The notes under the pieces: generated by a model
Seen by the model: the letters and a program-made list of their open reading frames with translations, nothing else
The model's database searches: none
Told to the model about the DNA's origin: nothing
Source of the DNA: Catonia carolina
Taxonomy: Eukaryota; Arthropoda; Insecta; Hemiptera; Achilidae
NCBI GenBank assembly: GCA_035578175.1
Contig: JAQMRL010000006.1
Location: 62,102,501 to 62,166,500, forward strand
DNA length: 64,000 nt
Direction of reading: 5' to 3'
Shown here: in pieces, positions 10,133 to 21,585 of the stretch
How positions within the stretch are numbered: the first letter of the stretch is position 1
Layout: each line of letters opens with the position of its first letter
Position numbers and translations under genes: made by a program

Positions 10133-10939
10133 CTATAATTCAAATTGTGGCGCTACCAGCGGTAGAAGGCTTCTTTCGAAATCTTTTGGAGCTGAGTCGT
10201 CGCATTTGATTCGATGTCCTTTGGTCTGAGTGACGATGATGCCACTCTTTGACTCTTGACTCTTGACTTTGTGTGCCACTCCGATGATTGCTGTTTCGTC
10301 TCCGAGCACCCAAGACTCATCACCAGAGACGATCTGTTGGAGGAACGTACTTCGAACTTGTCTCAAACAGCTCACCAGAGATTTCCATGTGACATTCCAC
10401 TTGATTCGTTTTCAGAAGCCTCGGAACAAACTTTGTGCTGACGCGTCTCATCTTCAAATCATGGCGTAAAATGGCATGAATTGATCCCCGTGAGATACCA
10501 ATTTCATTCGCCAACTCCGTGACTGTTATTCTTCGATCATCTAGCATCAGTTCTTTTAGTTTTGCAATCGTATCGTATTTCGGTATATCGGCGGTCTCCC
10601 GCTGCGCTTGTCGTCCTCTAACGACTCCAGTCCTTTCTTAAACCGTGCAAACTAGTCGTAAACAACGGATTTTTAGTGCATTATCATAGTAAATCTGCTC
10701 CATAAAAAAAGAATATATGAAGGCGACTTTCCCAATTTAAACATGAACTTGATGTTTACACGCTGTTCAAACTGCGACATTGTGTTGACTGACAACTACT
10801 CATATCCATATCATATAAAGCACTGACATCACTATGCATGTTAAAACAAGTGCAATCTATCATATTGCCAGTTCGGCTATCTTATCGCTTGTTTGGCGGC
10901 GGCAAGGCAATTCCGCGAACTTTTTGAATGCACCTCGTG
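10133..10939 (-). pseudogene. Mariner transposase, decayed and internally deleted
   Basis: The minus strand starts near 10780 with MSQFEQRVNIKF, continues FARFKKGLESLEDDKRSGRPP, then MLDDRRITVTELANEIGISR and GSIHAILRHDL (helix-turn-helix DNA-binding half), then MEISGELF and SGDESWV, where the first catalytic Asp lies. After that the catalytic middle is missing and only a short C-terminal-like piece (SKEAFYRW in one frame) remains before 10133. Several frameshifts and stops are present. Upstream, CGAGGTGCATTCAAAAAG at ~10936 on the minus strand is the 5' terminal repeat. A non-functional mariner of the Tc1/mariner superfamily. Confidence 0.8.
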
Positions 10940-11589
10940 TAACATAGGTACCTTAGAATTAATAATGTCAAATTTTGTTTCCACTATAGGCCTATTTACT
11001 TTACCAATTTACTCTTTTTACTTTATTTACAAAGGCATTTTCATTCAATTCAATAACCCCAACATGGTTTGATGAATTAAAAATCCTTGGTTCGAATACC
11101 AGATGTCACTGGTTTTAATTGTATCATATTCAGAAATATCATTCGTTTTATCCAATATTTAAAAAGTACAAACATGAACAATAAAATAAAGGTTTTTAAT
11201 TAAGAATTTTTGCTTTGATGACAAATAACTTTCTAACCAGTGCGGTATCCAAAAAAATCTGTAACGTACGCTTAGGTTCTTTCAGAATCTGGGTGAAATA
11301 AATAACGAACAAAATTCATTAAACTTATAATAATTATTTATTTACACAATTTATAATTGAAAGTAATTATTTAGCTTAGATTACTAACAAATTACAACCG
11401 AGTTACTTAAATTAAATTAATTTCAAAAACCCAATGGTTAGACTGATTTAACTAACACTGGCGATAACTTTACATTTAACGGTTACCTCTTATTTACAAT
11501 AAAATGCAATGATTACACCAAAATTTTAATATACAAACCAATTTCGAGACCAATCTAAATTTATGGTGTCCAGCTCTTTGAAGTAGCGG
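10940..11589. other. No gene seen; AT-rich
   Basis: AT-rich spacer. A GGTTCGAATAC near 11090 resembles a Pol III B-box, but no A-box or recurring body goes with it. Confidence 0.5.
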
Positions 11590-11850
11590 CAGAGAGTAAC
11601 TTAAAATAGATCCAAGCTTTTCAATCAAAATTTTTAAAACTTGTTCTGGCGCTCCTTTTTATGTAAGTAATAAAATCTTTTACGACGGTTTCAAAATTCC
11701 AACAGTAAAGAAACTAACCTTCTATAGTAAATTTCATGAACGATTAGATGACCTTCCAAACCAACTAGCCCGTGACCTAGCTAAAAGAAACTTCCCAACT
11801 GTAAGATATCTAAAACGAAAATGGAGCAGAGACTTCTTGGTCTCTATAAC
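11590..11850 (+). pseudogene. Jockey-like LINE C-terminus
   Basis: The plus strand reads FKTCSGAPFYVSNKIFYDG, FKIPTVKKLTFYSKFHERL and LARDLAKRNFPTVRYLKRKWSRDF, the C-terminal signature of Jockey ORF2 (APFYVSN...RLKRKWSRDL). The copy is 5'-truncated; nothing N-terminal is visible upstream. Confidence 0.8.
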
Positions 11851-11931
11851 GGACAACACCCGTAGTTCTAAAAGGAGAATGTACTATTGGGTACCTCTTC
11901 TCATGAAAGTTTAGTTTCCAACCATCGTTAA

Positions 11932-13424
11932 GGGGAGGCGGTACCCCCTATACCGACAATGTTAAATTTTTAAACTTTAGGTACACTTTTCTTAGTAACT
12001 AGAAAAGATATCTGAACAACTCAAAAACTTACACTTTCATCATAATTTTCTCTATCTTTGGGGTTTTTTATATGCAGAAATCTTTGAAGGGTCTTTTTTA
12101 AATAATAGAGAAAAAAAGTTCAATTTTTTTAAAGATTTTAGGCGCCAAAATAATTAATAACTTTTTTTCTTGTAATGGTTCAAGTATGCAAAAAACTCAG
12201 GGGCTTTACAACATACCAATAAATATGTAGCCCAAATTTCATCACTCTAGTACTAATAGTTCCTGAGAAAAGTGTACCTAAGTATAAAAAAGTAAGTTTC
12301 GAGAAATTGCTAATTAAAAAATTGCTTACATTAAAATAAGCCAGATCCATAAACTAAATCATCTGGGTCACCTTCATCATCCTGTCTCGTTCTTTTTGTT
12401 GCTTGGTTTTTTCTTATTTTAATTGCAGGAAATAATCTGATTTTGCTATTCTTTTCTTATCGAGTTTTTGGAAAATAGTGGTGGTGTTATAACCCGGCTC
12501 AATTCCTAACTCTTCAAACATTTTCATTTTCCCGAAACAGCCATCATTAAATGAAAATACTGCATCATAAACACTGACCCTAATTGCATCCATTCCTACA
12601 AAAGCTGTTTTAGGGAGTCCTTTCCAGACCACATGACTCATTACATGAGGAACATTTCATGAGGGTCATTTCATGACTCGTTAGGATTTTGTATGGTGCC
12701 AAGCAGATACTTGCCTAAAAGATTTTGGTCAGAAAGGCTGTCAAATATTGGTTTGTTAAGTTTTGCTATTGCTGGTGGTAAAGGGTATTTGTGGTTGTAC
12801 TGTTCACCTGCCAGTTTTGATTTATTCTATTTACACCAAGATGTATTGTCTGCAGGGCAGAAGAAATGTTGAGGTCTCTGGTCTGTAGAAATTTTATGTA
12901 AAACTATAGCACAAACAGCCGTCTCATTTTTTCTAAATTGTCTGTGGACTATCACATACTGTTTGGTTTTCAACTATGTTCTTATTATTTCTTCCAGGAC
13001 CTGGTTTTTTTTAAAAAGCTGATTTTTGTTGTCTAGGCATATTGGAAACTTCATAACATAAACAAACAACACATTTATATCACATGGAATCTATAAACCA
13101 CATGGTTTGCAGTTATCCAATAGTTTGTAGTAATGAAAAAATTCCCTACTAAAACACAAAATATCCCTTTAAATAAGAAATTCCCTCATTCAAACACAAA
13201 ATAACCTTCAAAGCACAAATTTCAAATAAAATGGCAAAGTTATGTATACCTTTAGATTAAAAGTGGCATGAAATTTTCATGCATTCAAGTACGATTTGAG
13301 CAAAAACAATTGTTGTAAGTACTTCTGCATTAGGTTATTATATATTTTTTGAAAGTATATACATATTAGAGGTGAAATATGCTAAAAACTAAAAATCAAT
13401 AAAAAAAAATTCAGGGGTACCGCC
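11932..13424 (-). mobile_element. Decayed Kolobok-like DNA transposon
   Basis: The left end GGGGAGGCGGTACCCC follows a TTAA (11928-11931), and GGGGTACCGCC at 13414-13424 is its inverted counterpart. Kolobok elements use TTAA targets. The minus strand inside encodes the transposase pseudogene at 12344-12990. The right end is degenerate and its TTAA is not recognisable, so the outer limit on that side is approximate. Confidence 0.5.
12344..12990 (-). pseudogene. Transposase C-terminal half, frameshifted
   Basis: Reading down the minus strand: QYVIVHRQFRKNETA, then AIVLHKISTDQRPQHFFCP, SWCK, LAGEQYNHKYPLPPAI, KPIFDSLSDQNLL, QNPNES, then VVWKGLPKTAFVGMDAIRV, VYDAVFSFNDGCFGKMKMF, ELGIEPG, LDKKRI and, after a frameshift near 12414, an acidic end DDEGDPDDLVYGSGLF-stop. 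I recognise this block order (H..C..WCK, HKxSLP, NPNES, P+..FVG, FNDG, DPDY-GxF) from a large insect transposase family often labelled Mutator-like or Kolobok-type; which of the two is uncertain. At least three frame breaks make it non-functional. Confidence 0.65.
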
Positions 13425-13449
13425 GTCAGATATCAGAGATGGAGGATTC

Positions 13450-13850
13450 CTAATGGTATGGAGGGTGGAGGAGCGTAAAGAGTGACACCAAATAAAATCC
13501 AGGGCAGGTGGAGCTATGAAAAATGATCAGTGATCTAGAAGGCGGAGGAGAAATTTTTCCAACGGTGGAGAGGGCGGACTCAGGTGGCAGCCCCACCACT
13601 GGACTACTCAGCGCAGAGCTCGTAACTCGGCCTGGGGGAAAATTATCACTGGCAAGCATCGAAAGTTAGCCATGGATCAGGACTGGAATATTGTAAAACT
13701 TAATCCAAAAATTTACAATAAGAGCCGATTATGCTAAATGAAACACCACCACTGTCCTCCTTCGCAGGCAACAATGCTAGTCACATACCAACGCACTCCT
13801 TTCATATTATACGAGGTCTCATCTAATTATATCACCTTAACCATTTTTAG
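13450..13850. other. Unassigned; moderately GC-rich
   Basis: A locally GC-rich stretch (13445-13690) with only short ORFs without a recognisable domain. Confidence 0.4.
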
Positions 13851-13851
13851 T

Positions 13852-14016
13852 TTGCTAAAAGTCGTATCGACAGCATGGCCATTAGCAACTACTGTGGGTT
13901 ATTATACAGCACATAACTTTTAATGTTTTAAAATTTTCAGACCCTAGCCGGGAATCGAACCTGGGACCTTCCGCTTTGTAGGCTAGCGCTCTAGTCACTA
14001 CGACACGGAAACGTTG
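13852..14016 (-). mobile_element. SINE B copy 1
   Basis: On the minus strand this is a tRNA-like head (ACTAGAGCGCTAGCC as A-box region; GGTTCGATTCC as B-box, read as GGGAATCGAACC on +) followed by a CTGAAAATTTT spacer and a tail with GCTAATGGCC and TCGATACGACTTTT. The same head-body-tail order recurs at 15.9 and 24.1 kb, so this is a SINE and not a tRNA gene. Confidence 0.85.
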
Positions 14017-14805
14017 ACTTTCTCCTAATTTTCAAAATTACCAACCAAATCATAAAAAAACAACAAATATTAATGTTCAAAATTATTTGTGTAGTAAATA
14101 AATATTAAGTTGGTTAAATACCTACAGTGTTTTTTTGTGTTCTCTATCAACCTCTACCGCTTTCTATTTTGTATCCGAATACATTATTAAGTAAATAAAA
14201 CAAAATATCCAATTCCATTGATGTTTTAAAAAAACATTTTTACGCTCGTTTGGTTTAATATTACATATGAATGTTGCGGCTCCATTACATCCATTGGTCA
14301 GAGAATAGGGTCGCATTGTTTTAAAACATTGAGGGATAGCGTCCAGTAATAATTTCACGGTGTATGATTGAAACCTTTTCTGTGTAGTATTTTTCAATTT
14401 AAAAAATATGTTGGAGTTTTTATGAATAAAACTACATTATTAATTTGGTGTATAAAAATATTATTAAAAATTATCATTCGGTTGAATAAATTTGTTTTGA
14501 AATTAGAATACATTAATTAAAATGTATTTTTTGGTTATTTTTACATATATTTATATCCTAATGATCATACTAGTGAACAATTTTATACAATTTTAAAATC
14601 TACTTTTAAACTATAGTTAATTAACCTTAATACAAAAATTACTATTTACAAAAATATGAGCAGGAAATATTTATGATGGGATGTAAAATGACTTTGAAAT
14701 ACAATTTCAAAGTTTCTGTAAAAATATCAAAGATAATGGGATTTACTGGTAAGTATTCCATCAAGTCTAAAATTGTGGTAGATGCTGTGGTGCTGAAACA
14801 AATGT
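14017..14805. other. No gene seen; AT-rich
   Basis: AT-rich spacer without recognised repeats. Confidence 0.5.
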
Positions 14806-15203
14806 TGTTGTTTAGGTCAACAGCCGAAAGGCTGGTTTGAACCTCTAGATTTAGATTTTACTAAGTGAAAACGAGGAGTGAGGTGGTTTCAAATTGCCTT
14901 CCTCACTGAGTTGAACGAGTATGCTTATCAGCATACCATGCCCACGGTAATGCAACCACTTTTCAACCTGCAAATGAAAAATTCACTTGATTCACCACAG
15001 ACTAGATATTTAATAAAATTCATTAGCCTACTCACAGAAAAATAAATTTTGGCTAGTGTCTTTTACACCTCTACCTCTTCTGTTCTTAAATAGTTGTCAT
15101 AATATTGGCTGACTATGTTATAAGAAACGAAACTATTTTTTGTAGCCCTGGAACAAAAAGATTGAGTGCAATTAATTTAACACTCCACCTGCCCGTTATG
15201 AGC
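14806..15203 (-). mobile_element. SINE-M copy 3
   Basis: Near full-length inverted copy, from GTTGTTTAGGTCAACAGCC (the AAC tail and terminal hairpin on the minus strand) to CTCCACCTGCCCGTTATG. The conserved interior segment TAGTGTCTTTTACACCTCTACC is present. Confidence 0.85.
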
Positions 15204-15824
15204 AAGTGTAACAAGTATTAAAATGCTATTATTTAGGTTGTGACATTGGATTTGATCAAAATATAAAGAAGACAGTTGGCAAGTACCAAGCAGTGAGCGG
15301 AAATATTAGCATTATCCTAGGCAGGAAATTAAGAAAAGAAACCAAAATGTAATTTTACAAGGTGGCACCATCCCCAATATTACTCTATAGAAATTTTAGG
15401 TTAGTACAAAAGCACTAGAAAGTAGAATACGGGCGTTATAGATATGATTTCTGTGGAGAACAAAGAGTTAAAATTGCAGGGACCAACTGAGAAATGAGAT
15501 GATTTCAGAATATTAAATTTGATGAAGGGAATACACAGAGAGAAGGCCTGAAGAAAGAATCCCCCAAAAACGTTTTGAAATACAGTCCGAAAGAAATTTT
15601 TGAAAGTTTTGAAAATTTAAAAATATAAAAATGAATCTAATATGGCGGATCCAAGTTGGCGGACAAAAATTTTAAAACCATCAAAAAGTTGGATTTTTAT
15701 AACTGAACAGATTCGCATAACCTTCGTCCGCCAAGTACGTCTCAGTTACGCATTATAAAGCCGTTTCCATAATTAAAAATCACCCTGTGTAAAAATTTAC
15801 GTTCATAATATTAATCATTAATTT
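15204..15824. other. No gene seen
   Basis: Unassigned spacer. The stretch 15545-15780 looks like a decayed repeat (AATATGGCGGATCCAAG, CCAAGTTGGCGGAC), but no partner copy is in the window. Confidence 0.4.
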
Positions 15825-15972
15825 TTAAGTTGGTTACTAGTGACTACGATGGGTTGTATAACAAGAACGGTTGGTTTTTGACTTGTTATAATTTTCAGAC
15901 CCTAGCTGAGAGTCGAACCAGGAACTACCGCTTTATAGGCTAGCGTGCTACCACTACGCTACAGACGCAGTA
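15825..15972 (-). mobile_element. SINE B copy 2
   Basis: tRNA-like head on the minus strand (B-box complement GTCGAACC at ~15912; A-box region TAGGCTAGCGTGCTACC) with the CAGACC junction and the TTGGTTACTAGTGACTACG body. Its tail is more diverged than in the other copies. Confidence 0.8.
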
Positions 15973-16662
15973 TAGTTATTTACTGCTCAAATAAAATGAA
16001 CAGATTGTAATATAGCAATAAATAAAATTAAAAAAAATCTACTGTATTATTTTTTAACTGAAAATGTGACGCAAATATTTTTGACGGTTTTGTTTTTCAT
16101 ATTATTTTCAAATAATTAATAGTAATTTAAGCAGAATTATTTTGGTTATTTAATTAATTAAAAATGATTAATCATGTGTATTTTGTTTTAATATAAATTT
16201 CAATATAATTAATTAAATATGCATTCACGTGCGAATCACTAACAATATTAAATTGTCAATCACAAATAAATATTTTATGTTTAGTAAATGTATTCAAATA
16301 AATTGTTTTATTTACAAACGTATGTAAATTTGTAAAATAAATAAAATTAATTTTACAAAACTTCAAATAACAATTTATAATATCTTTCACATATACTGTT
16401 TTTGAAATCTTTTTGTACACCGGTTACTATTTGATACATTCTCTCCCAATCAGAATCTAACATTTTGTAAATTAACTTAATGATATTTTGTACCATTTAA
16501 AATACTAATTAACTTTTTAACTTTATGTACCAGTTTTAAATGTACTATCAATTTATATTTTTAAACCAAATGTATTAATTATTTAAAAAAAAATTAAATT
16601 TGTAATTTTTTACTTTTAATCATACGAGGGTCATTTTTTCTAACTCCAATAGACCATAAATA
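15973..16662. other. No gene seen; very AT-rich
   Basis: Very AT-rich spacer with stop codons in all frames. Confidence 0.5.
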
Positions 16663-17588
16663 AAAAATCTGGTGTAAAGCACTCACACAACTTTCTGTTG
16701 CTAGTGCAAATAATTAACAATAAATCTAACATTAGTAATAAAACATTAGAAATAAACAAAAAACTAACCTCAATAAACATTTCCTAATTTTAATCATATA
16801 CGAAAGACGCAAAATGAAAATCGATCTCAGTTTGCCTTAAAAATACGAAAAATAACTCTTTCACGCTAAACTAGGCTCTGTAGAGAAAAATGAATTAAAT
16901 AAAAATTTTAGATCTTTTAATTTTCTATAAATTCGAATATATAGGCCTACACTTTTGTCATAAAATGCATACTAAGGCCAAAATTTAAAAAAAAAATCGA
17001 TTTTTCACACGTTTTTGTGAGAAAAAACAGAAAATCGCTAATTACCGCTAAACTAAGCGTTATACGAAAAAATGTTAGAAATAAAAGTTGTAGGATTTTA
17101 AATTCTCTACATTTTTTATTATATAAATTGTTGCGCTGTAATACAATATTAAAGCCGTAATCTTAAAAAACCTCTTTTTTACGTAAAAACAGTCTTACCC
17201 AGAATTTCAGCAAACATGGAACCTACCCTATCTTCTACAAACAAAAATTGAGTAAAACAGGCGATTTTTAAAAAAATCGTAAGACCAGTTTTTGAGAAAA
17301 TCGCAAAAAAGTGAAAAATTACACGAATAAACTACTACTTCCGGTTGACTGATTTTGTTGAAAATGTTCATGCCGGATCCGGTAGTGGTATGTAACTTAA
17401 GTTTCAAGTTCGTACGATGTTCGGTTCTTGAGATATTTTGTACACACACACACACACACACCAATCGCTAAAAACATGTTTTTTGGGTTCAGGGGGTCTG
17501 AAAACGTGTAGATCCGGTGAAAACTCGACATGGAAACAATACTTTCCTTCCTATATAGTATATATTCATATAGGCAAGAGAAAGTAAA
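16663..17588 (-). repeat. Family R copy 5, longest uninterrupted copy
   Basis: About 925 bp, inverted, from AATCTGGTGTAAAGC (sense 3' end) to GGCAAGAGAAAGT (sense 5' end), containing every box seen in the partial copies, including the CA tract at 17442-17462 and two AGTTTAGCG boxes. No ORF longer than about 80 codons is present and none is shared with other copies, so the family looks non-coding. Confidence 0.85.
17442..17462 (-). repeat. (CA)n in family R
   Basis: Ten CA units at the conserved microsatellite position of the family. Confidence 0.9.
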
Positions 17589-17624
17589 AAAAGTGAATAT
17601 AGAATAAATATTTATTACTAAATA

Positions 17625-17885
17625 TTACGGATACACTTCGACATAATTACGTTGATGATTGAAGCATTTGTCGTACCTGTAGACGAGCGTTTCAGTACGC
17701 TCTTCATAAAATTTTGCCGTCAATCAAATTTAAATGAGTCTTGTTGCTGTGTTGAAGCTTTTTAATAATCTAGCTGTACTCCTAGCCACTTCCTCAGTTC
17801 AGAGAAAGGATGGATGTCACTCGGTGCAAGGTTGGGGCTGTATGGCAAGTGATCAAAAATTTCCCATTGAAATTGCTCAAGAAGC
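17625..17885 (-). pseudogene. Mariner transposase C-terminus
   Basis: The minus strand reads WEIFDHLPYSPNLAPSDIHPF, then ELRKWLG and, after a frame break, FYEERTETLVYRYDKCFNHQ and NYVE. This is the last catalytic Asp region of a mariner (YSPxLAPSD) plus the canonical C-terminal RYDKC..NYVE block. A different subfamily from the palindromic mariner at 60.5 kb, which has PCDFYLFP. The N-terminal two-thirds is missing. Confidence 0.8.
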
Positions 17886-19764
17886 CATTGGGTTGTATAA
17901 AATATAACCAACTACGATGGCAAGCGGGCCGCACATGCGCAGTAAGTAGCTCCCCCACCACAGCGTCAACTAAAGATACAGGCTGTCTCTAAAGTAGTAC
18001 TCACTACTCATTGTGTTCTGTTCATGCGGTAATCGTTTTGACATTTGTGACGCTGTCGAAAGCCATACCCCGTCGAAATTAGTTGCGGGCGCACAAAATA
18101 CGGGGAAAATGTCCGCGATTCATTTTAGGGTAATAGGCAATAAGTTTTTTTCTAAATGATATACCTACCACAAGTTTTGACAGGCCCGAAAGAGAGGTAT
18201 GTCATAATCTCATTCTGTTATATTTACTATACGGTTCTTTTTGTTAAAATTTCAAACAACTGATATTGTGCGTGCGTAGTTGATTTCTAAAAATTGACGT
18301 ATGTTTCGTATAAAATTACAACTATAAAAATTGATTCAGCTTCTTGGAATACTAACAGGAAGGAGAAACCAGACACGATGATCTATCTTTGACTTCCCTT
18401 CAAAAAGTGATTTTTTCAAGCTCGTTTATTATTTCTCTTTCTGCCCTACATATTTTAAATTACAGATACAATTTTTTATTTTATAACAAAATAATAAAAC
18501 GCATACTATGTAATCCTGGAAAAGAAGTTACATTAGCCTACGTGATACGCAAAAAATGCGATGAGATTTAAACGTCTAATTTTTTACGAGCGTATCTTAT
18601 ACAAATATCCGAGTATAATAATAACATTTATAGTGTAATAAAATAAGATCCATTAGGAAGCGAAAGTAATATTTTCAGAATTTTTTGATAAAAAATGAGC
18701 TTGTTAGAGTGCAGTGAACAAAACTGGCCGGCAGAGTGCCCTACCGTACCGCGTATTGTCACTATTGTGCTTGAACACCGTGCACTGATTGAAATGAGTT
18801 GAGGGGAATGGCGACGCAACACATTCTCTCTCTGTCTCGCTACCCATCCTACATGCCGCCGTAATTGGCGAACAGTATACCAGCACTGTAAGGACAGGCG
18901 TTTTCATGGATCAGAGCAACTCCAGGAGTCAGCACAACTCTTGTTTTTTATTTTATGGTTTTCCGCAAACTTCGTAGATTTTCACAATAAACAACTGCAT
19001 TAATTGTGATACCTGGCTGCATGAACTCCACCAGAAACAAAAGAGAAGCTTTAAGACAATATTAACCCTTTATTGGTCTTTAGTAAGTATACCTACCACT
19101 GGCAATAAGGTCGAGTTTATTTAAGAACAAGCTATGCAGTTGAACCTTATTGACATTTTACGGTGTTATAGATGTTCTCTGGTAAGTAGGCTACCCACTT
19201 TTTGGAATAAGCAAGCAGCGACCATTTGCTTCGTGAGTTGCACGGATGTGGTAAGGATTCATACCAGCGTACGCTACCGTGTTGTTTTGTTGTTACTTTT
19301 GTACAGGCTTAAATATTTAAGATTTTTACGGGAAACCAAGCATTCATGCTAGTATAAAGTTAAGATAAGTTATTCTACACATTTTTTGTTATATAGTACC
19401 ATAAATTGTTTTAATAAGCATTCTTACCACTAAACATTAAGTGACTCCCATTTTAATAAACGTTCCTTCGTAACTATACTATCCAGGGCTTAACATAAAA
19501 AAAGAAATATCTTACTGTTCTGGAACTAGGAATACATTATTCAAGTCCCTGTAAAGTAAAATTTAATATTTTACAACATATATATTTTTCTCCGTAGTAC
19601 TGCCCTGTAAAGAGTTAAGACGTCAAGACGGGACAAACTTGAGTGTTATACATTGTTTGAAAATGGCTCATGGTAGAGAACGATTTCCGAATGTTACGAC
19701 TAATCTTCAGTAATGGAGTCGGACTACAGGAAGACTATAATTGTCCTTTCGTATTATATTGGCT
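17886..19764. other. No gene seen; two GC-richer pockets
   Basis: Mostly AT-rich. Pockets at 17930-18120 and 18700-18960 are richer in CpG, but the ORFs there (60-67 codons, both strands) have no recognisable domain. CAGGCTGTCTCTAAAGTA at 17980 looks like a transposon terminus without a visible partner. Confidence 0.4.
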
Positions 19765-20580
19765 GATTGTAAATAGAAAAATCACCTTTCATGAGACGAT
19801 GTGTCTCATAGCTGGTGGAAAATTTTAAAAAGCTTACCTTTGACTCATGGCAAAAACTATTAATGATTTCTGTGTCTACTCTTTAAGAGGAATTGAATAA
19901 CAAAACTTGGTTTCCAAATTTCTCAACTTTTGGTTTTGGGACACTTTCGGTCAAAACAGGAATTTTAAACTCAATCCAGACTCACTAATTTTGTGTAGAT
20001 TTGTTTCTAAATTCCAACTTTGATTTCTTGTCTTCCAGTTTTGAGTCACTTCCGGTCGAAACCGGAACTTCAAACCTAATGATTTGCGTATCTACTCTGT
20101 ATTAAAAGAAATTGAATGACACTATTTTTGTTTCCAAATTCCGACTTTGATTTCTTAACTTCCGGTTTTGGGCCACTTTTGGTTGAAAGCGAAATTTTTA
20201 ACCCAATCCAGGCCAACTACCTGTTTTGTAGCTTACGAATCCGAAAACCGTTTGTTGCTATCTCTTGTAGTTTCCAACTTTGATTTCTTTAATTCCCGAT
20301 TTTGGTCACTTCCGGTCAAGACTGAAACTTCAAACCTGATGATTTCTGTATATAGTCTTTAAAAAGAATCGAATGACATTACTTTTGTTTCCGAATTCCG
20401 ACTTTAATTTTTTCACTTTCGGTTTTGGGACACTTTCGGTCAAAACCAGAACTTCAAACCCAATTTACATATTAAAAATCCAAATACAGTTTGTTAGTAT
20501 CTTTTGTAGTTTCTGACATGTAGATGTGACAGACGGATGGACGAAACAAAATAATAGATGACAAATTAAGAAATTTCCAC
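19765..20580 (+). repeat. Family D repeat with tandem internal units, copy 1
   Basis: A repeat built of at least four imperfect units of roughly 150-250 bp, each with a CCxACTTTGATTTCTT box, a near-palindromic ACTTCCGGTC(A/G)AAACCGGAACTT core, a TGATTTCTGTATCTACTCTTTA box and a GAATGACAxTA box. It starts near CATGAGACGATGTGTCTCAT and ends in a CAGACGGATGGACGAA segment. The family recurs inverted at 56.7-57.2 kb. No ORF spans it. Confidence 0.75.
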
Positions 20581-20581
20581 C

Positions 20582-20600
20582 AATAAATAAATAAATAAAT
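20582..20600 (+). repeat. (AAAT)n microsatellite
   Basis: Short run of ATAA units directly after family D. Confidence 0.8.
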
Positions 20601-21154
20601 GTTAAAAAATGTATTTGTATTATTACACTATATCAGAAAAGTTTCCCATGTTATGTATCCTACGAAAATCTCTGACAAATGTTTCTTAAACGTCAATAGT
20701 GATACTCTAAAAAGAATAACGGTGTCCGTGAGTCATTGAAAGATCAATAATATTAATGAAATAAATGGAATTTTATTATAAAGCCTCAAAGACTGTAACA
20801 TATTTCAATCACAAACCTTTTTGTGTTCTGACATAGAAGGTAGTTATTCTTAATCAAACCAGTTTATAATAGTCTACAGACATAAATCACTTCATAAAAT
20901 GAATGATTATTTAAAAAAAACCAGCTGGAACATATTATCCTTTTATATTCTGCAAGGATGCTTTACCAGGTGAAGCTTACTGACAGTAATTGTGGTTAAC
21001 GCCCAGTGTGGTATAAACTAAGATGGTCGTTGTTGAGAAAAATAATCAGTATAATCGATCATACGTGTCTACTTTCGTGATAATAATGTGAATATATAGG
21101 GCCTTTTAATCACTTTTGTTGAAAATTAATAATTCAAAACAATATAAATTTTGA
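20601..21154. other. No gene seen
   Basis: AT-rich spacer without recognised repeat motifs. Confidence 0.5.
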
Positions 21155-21585
21155 CTGGTGTACCACCGGGTTCTGTTTTGGTTCCACTTCCCTTTACTTC
21201 GTGCAGATCTGATTTTTCAACTGTGTAGATTGTTTAAAGGATAGATCTACTTATGCGAATAATTCAGCTAATATGGCAAAAAAATGATTCAAACATAATA
21301 ACTTTAACTTTGCAAAGATATCTTAATTTCATTTTTCATTGCCTTAAACTTTGAAAGATTGAATTCAATAAACGAAAATCACACCGCATTACGTTTGCGC
21401 TTCATCGGAAAAATAACAGCCCGTATGTCATTGCAATAATCTAAAAAATTAGACAGACACAGTTAAGTATTTAGGTCTTACATTAGTGAGGAGACTAAAA
21501 TGGAACCACCACGCACATAAAAATACTTGCTGAAATTTATGTTAATGACTCAGTTCTCTCTAATCCACCATAAATAATTGTTTGG
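21155..21585 (+). pseudogene. Jockey-like reverse-transcriptase middle, decayed
   Basis: Fragments in shifting frames read GVPPGSVL, then a degraded active-site region (DRSTYANNSANMAK, where F-A-D-D would precede), SNIITLTLQRYLNF, KSHRITFALHRKNNSP, LGLT-like and LKWNHHAHKNT. This order (GVPQGSVL...TYA...LTLQRxL...HVTFALRR...LDRRLTWxxH) is the palm/thumb of Jockey reverse transcriptase. Both ends are missing and several stops occur. Confidence 0.75.

Noticed and set aside
11080..11110. B-box-like GGTTCGAATAC as a SINE or tRNA
   Set aside because: No A-box at a suitable distance and no repeated body nearby.
19765..20580. CRISPR-like array
   Set aside because: Units are long, diverged and eukaryotic in context; spacers are not unique and no cas gene is present.
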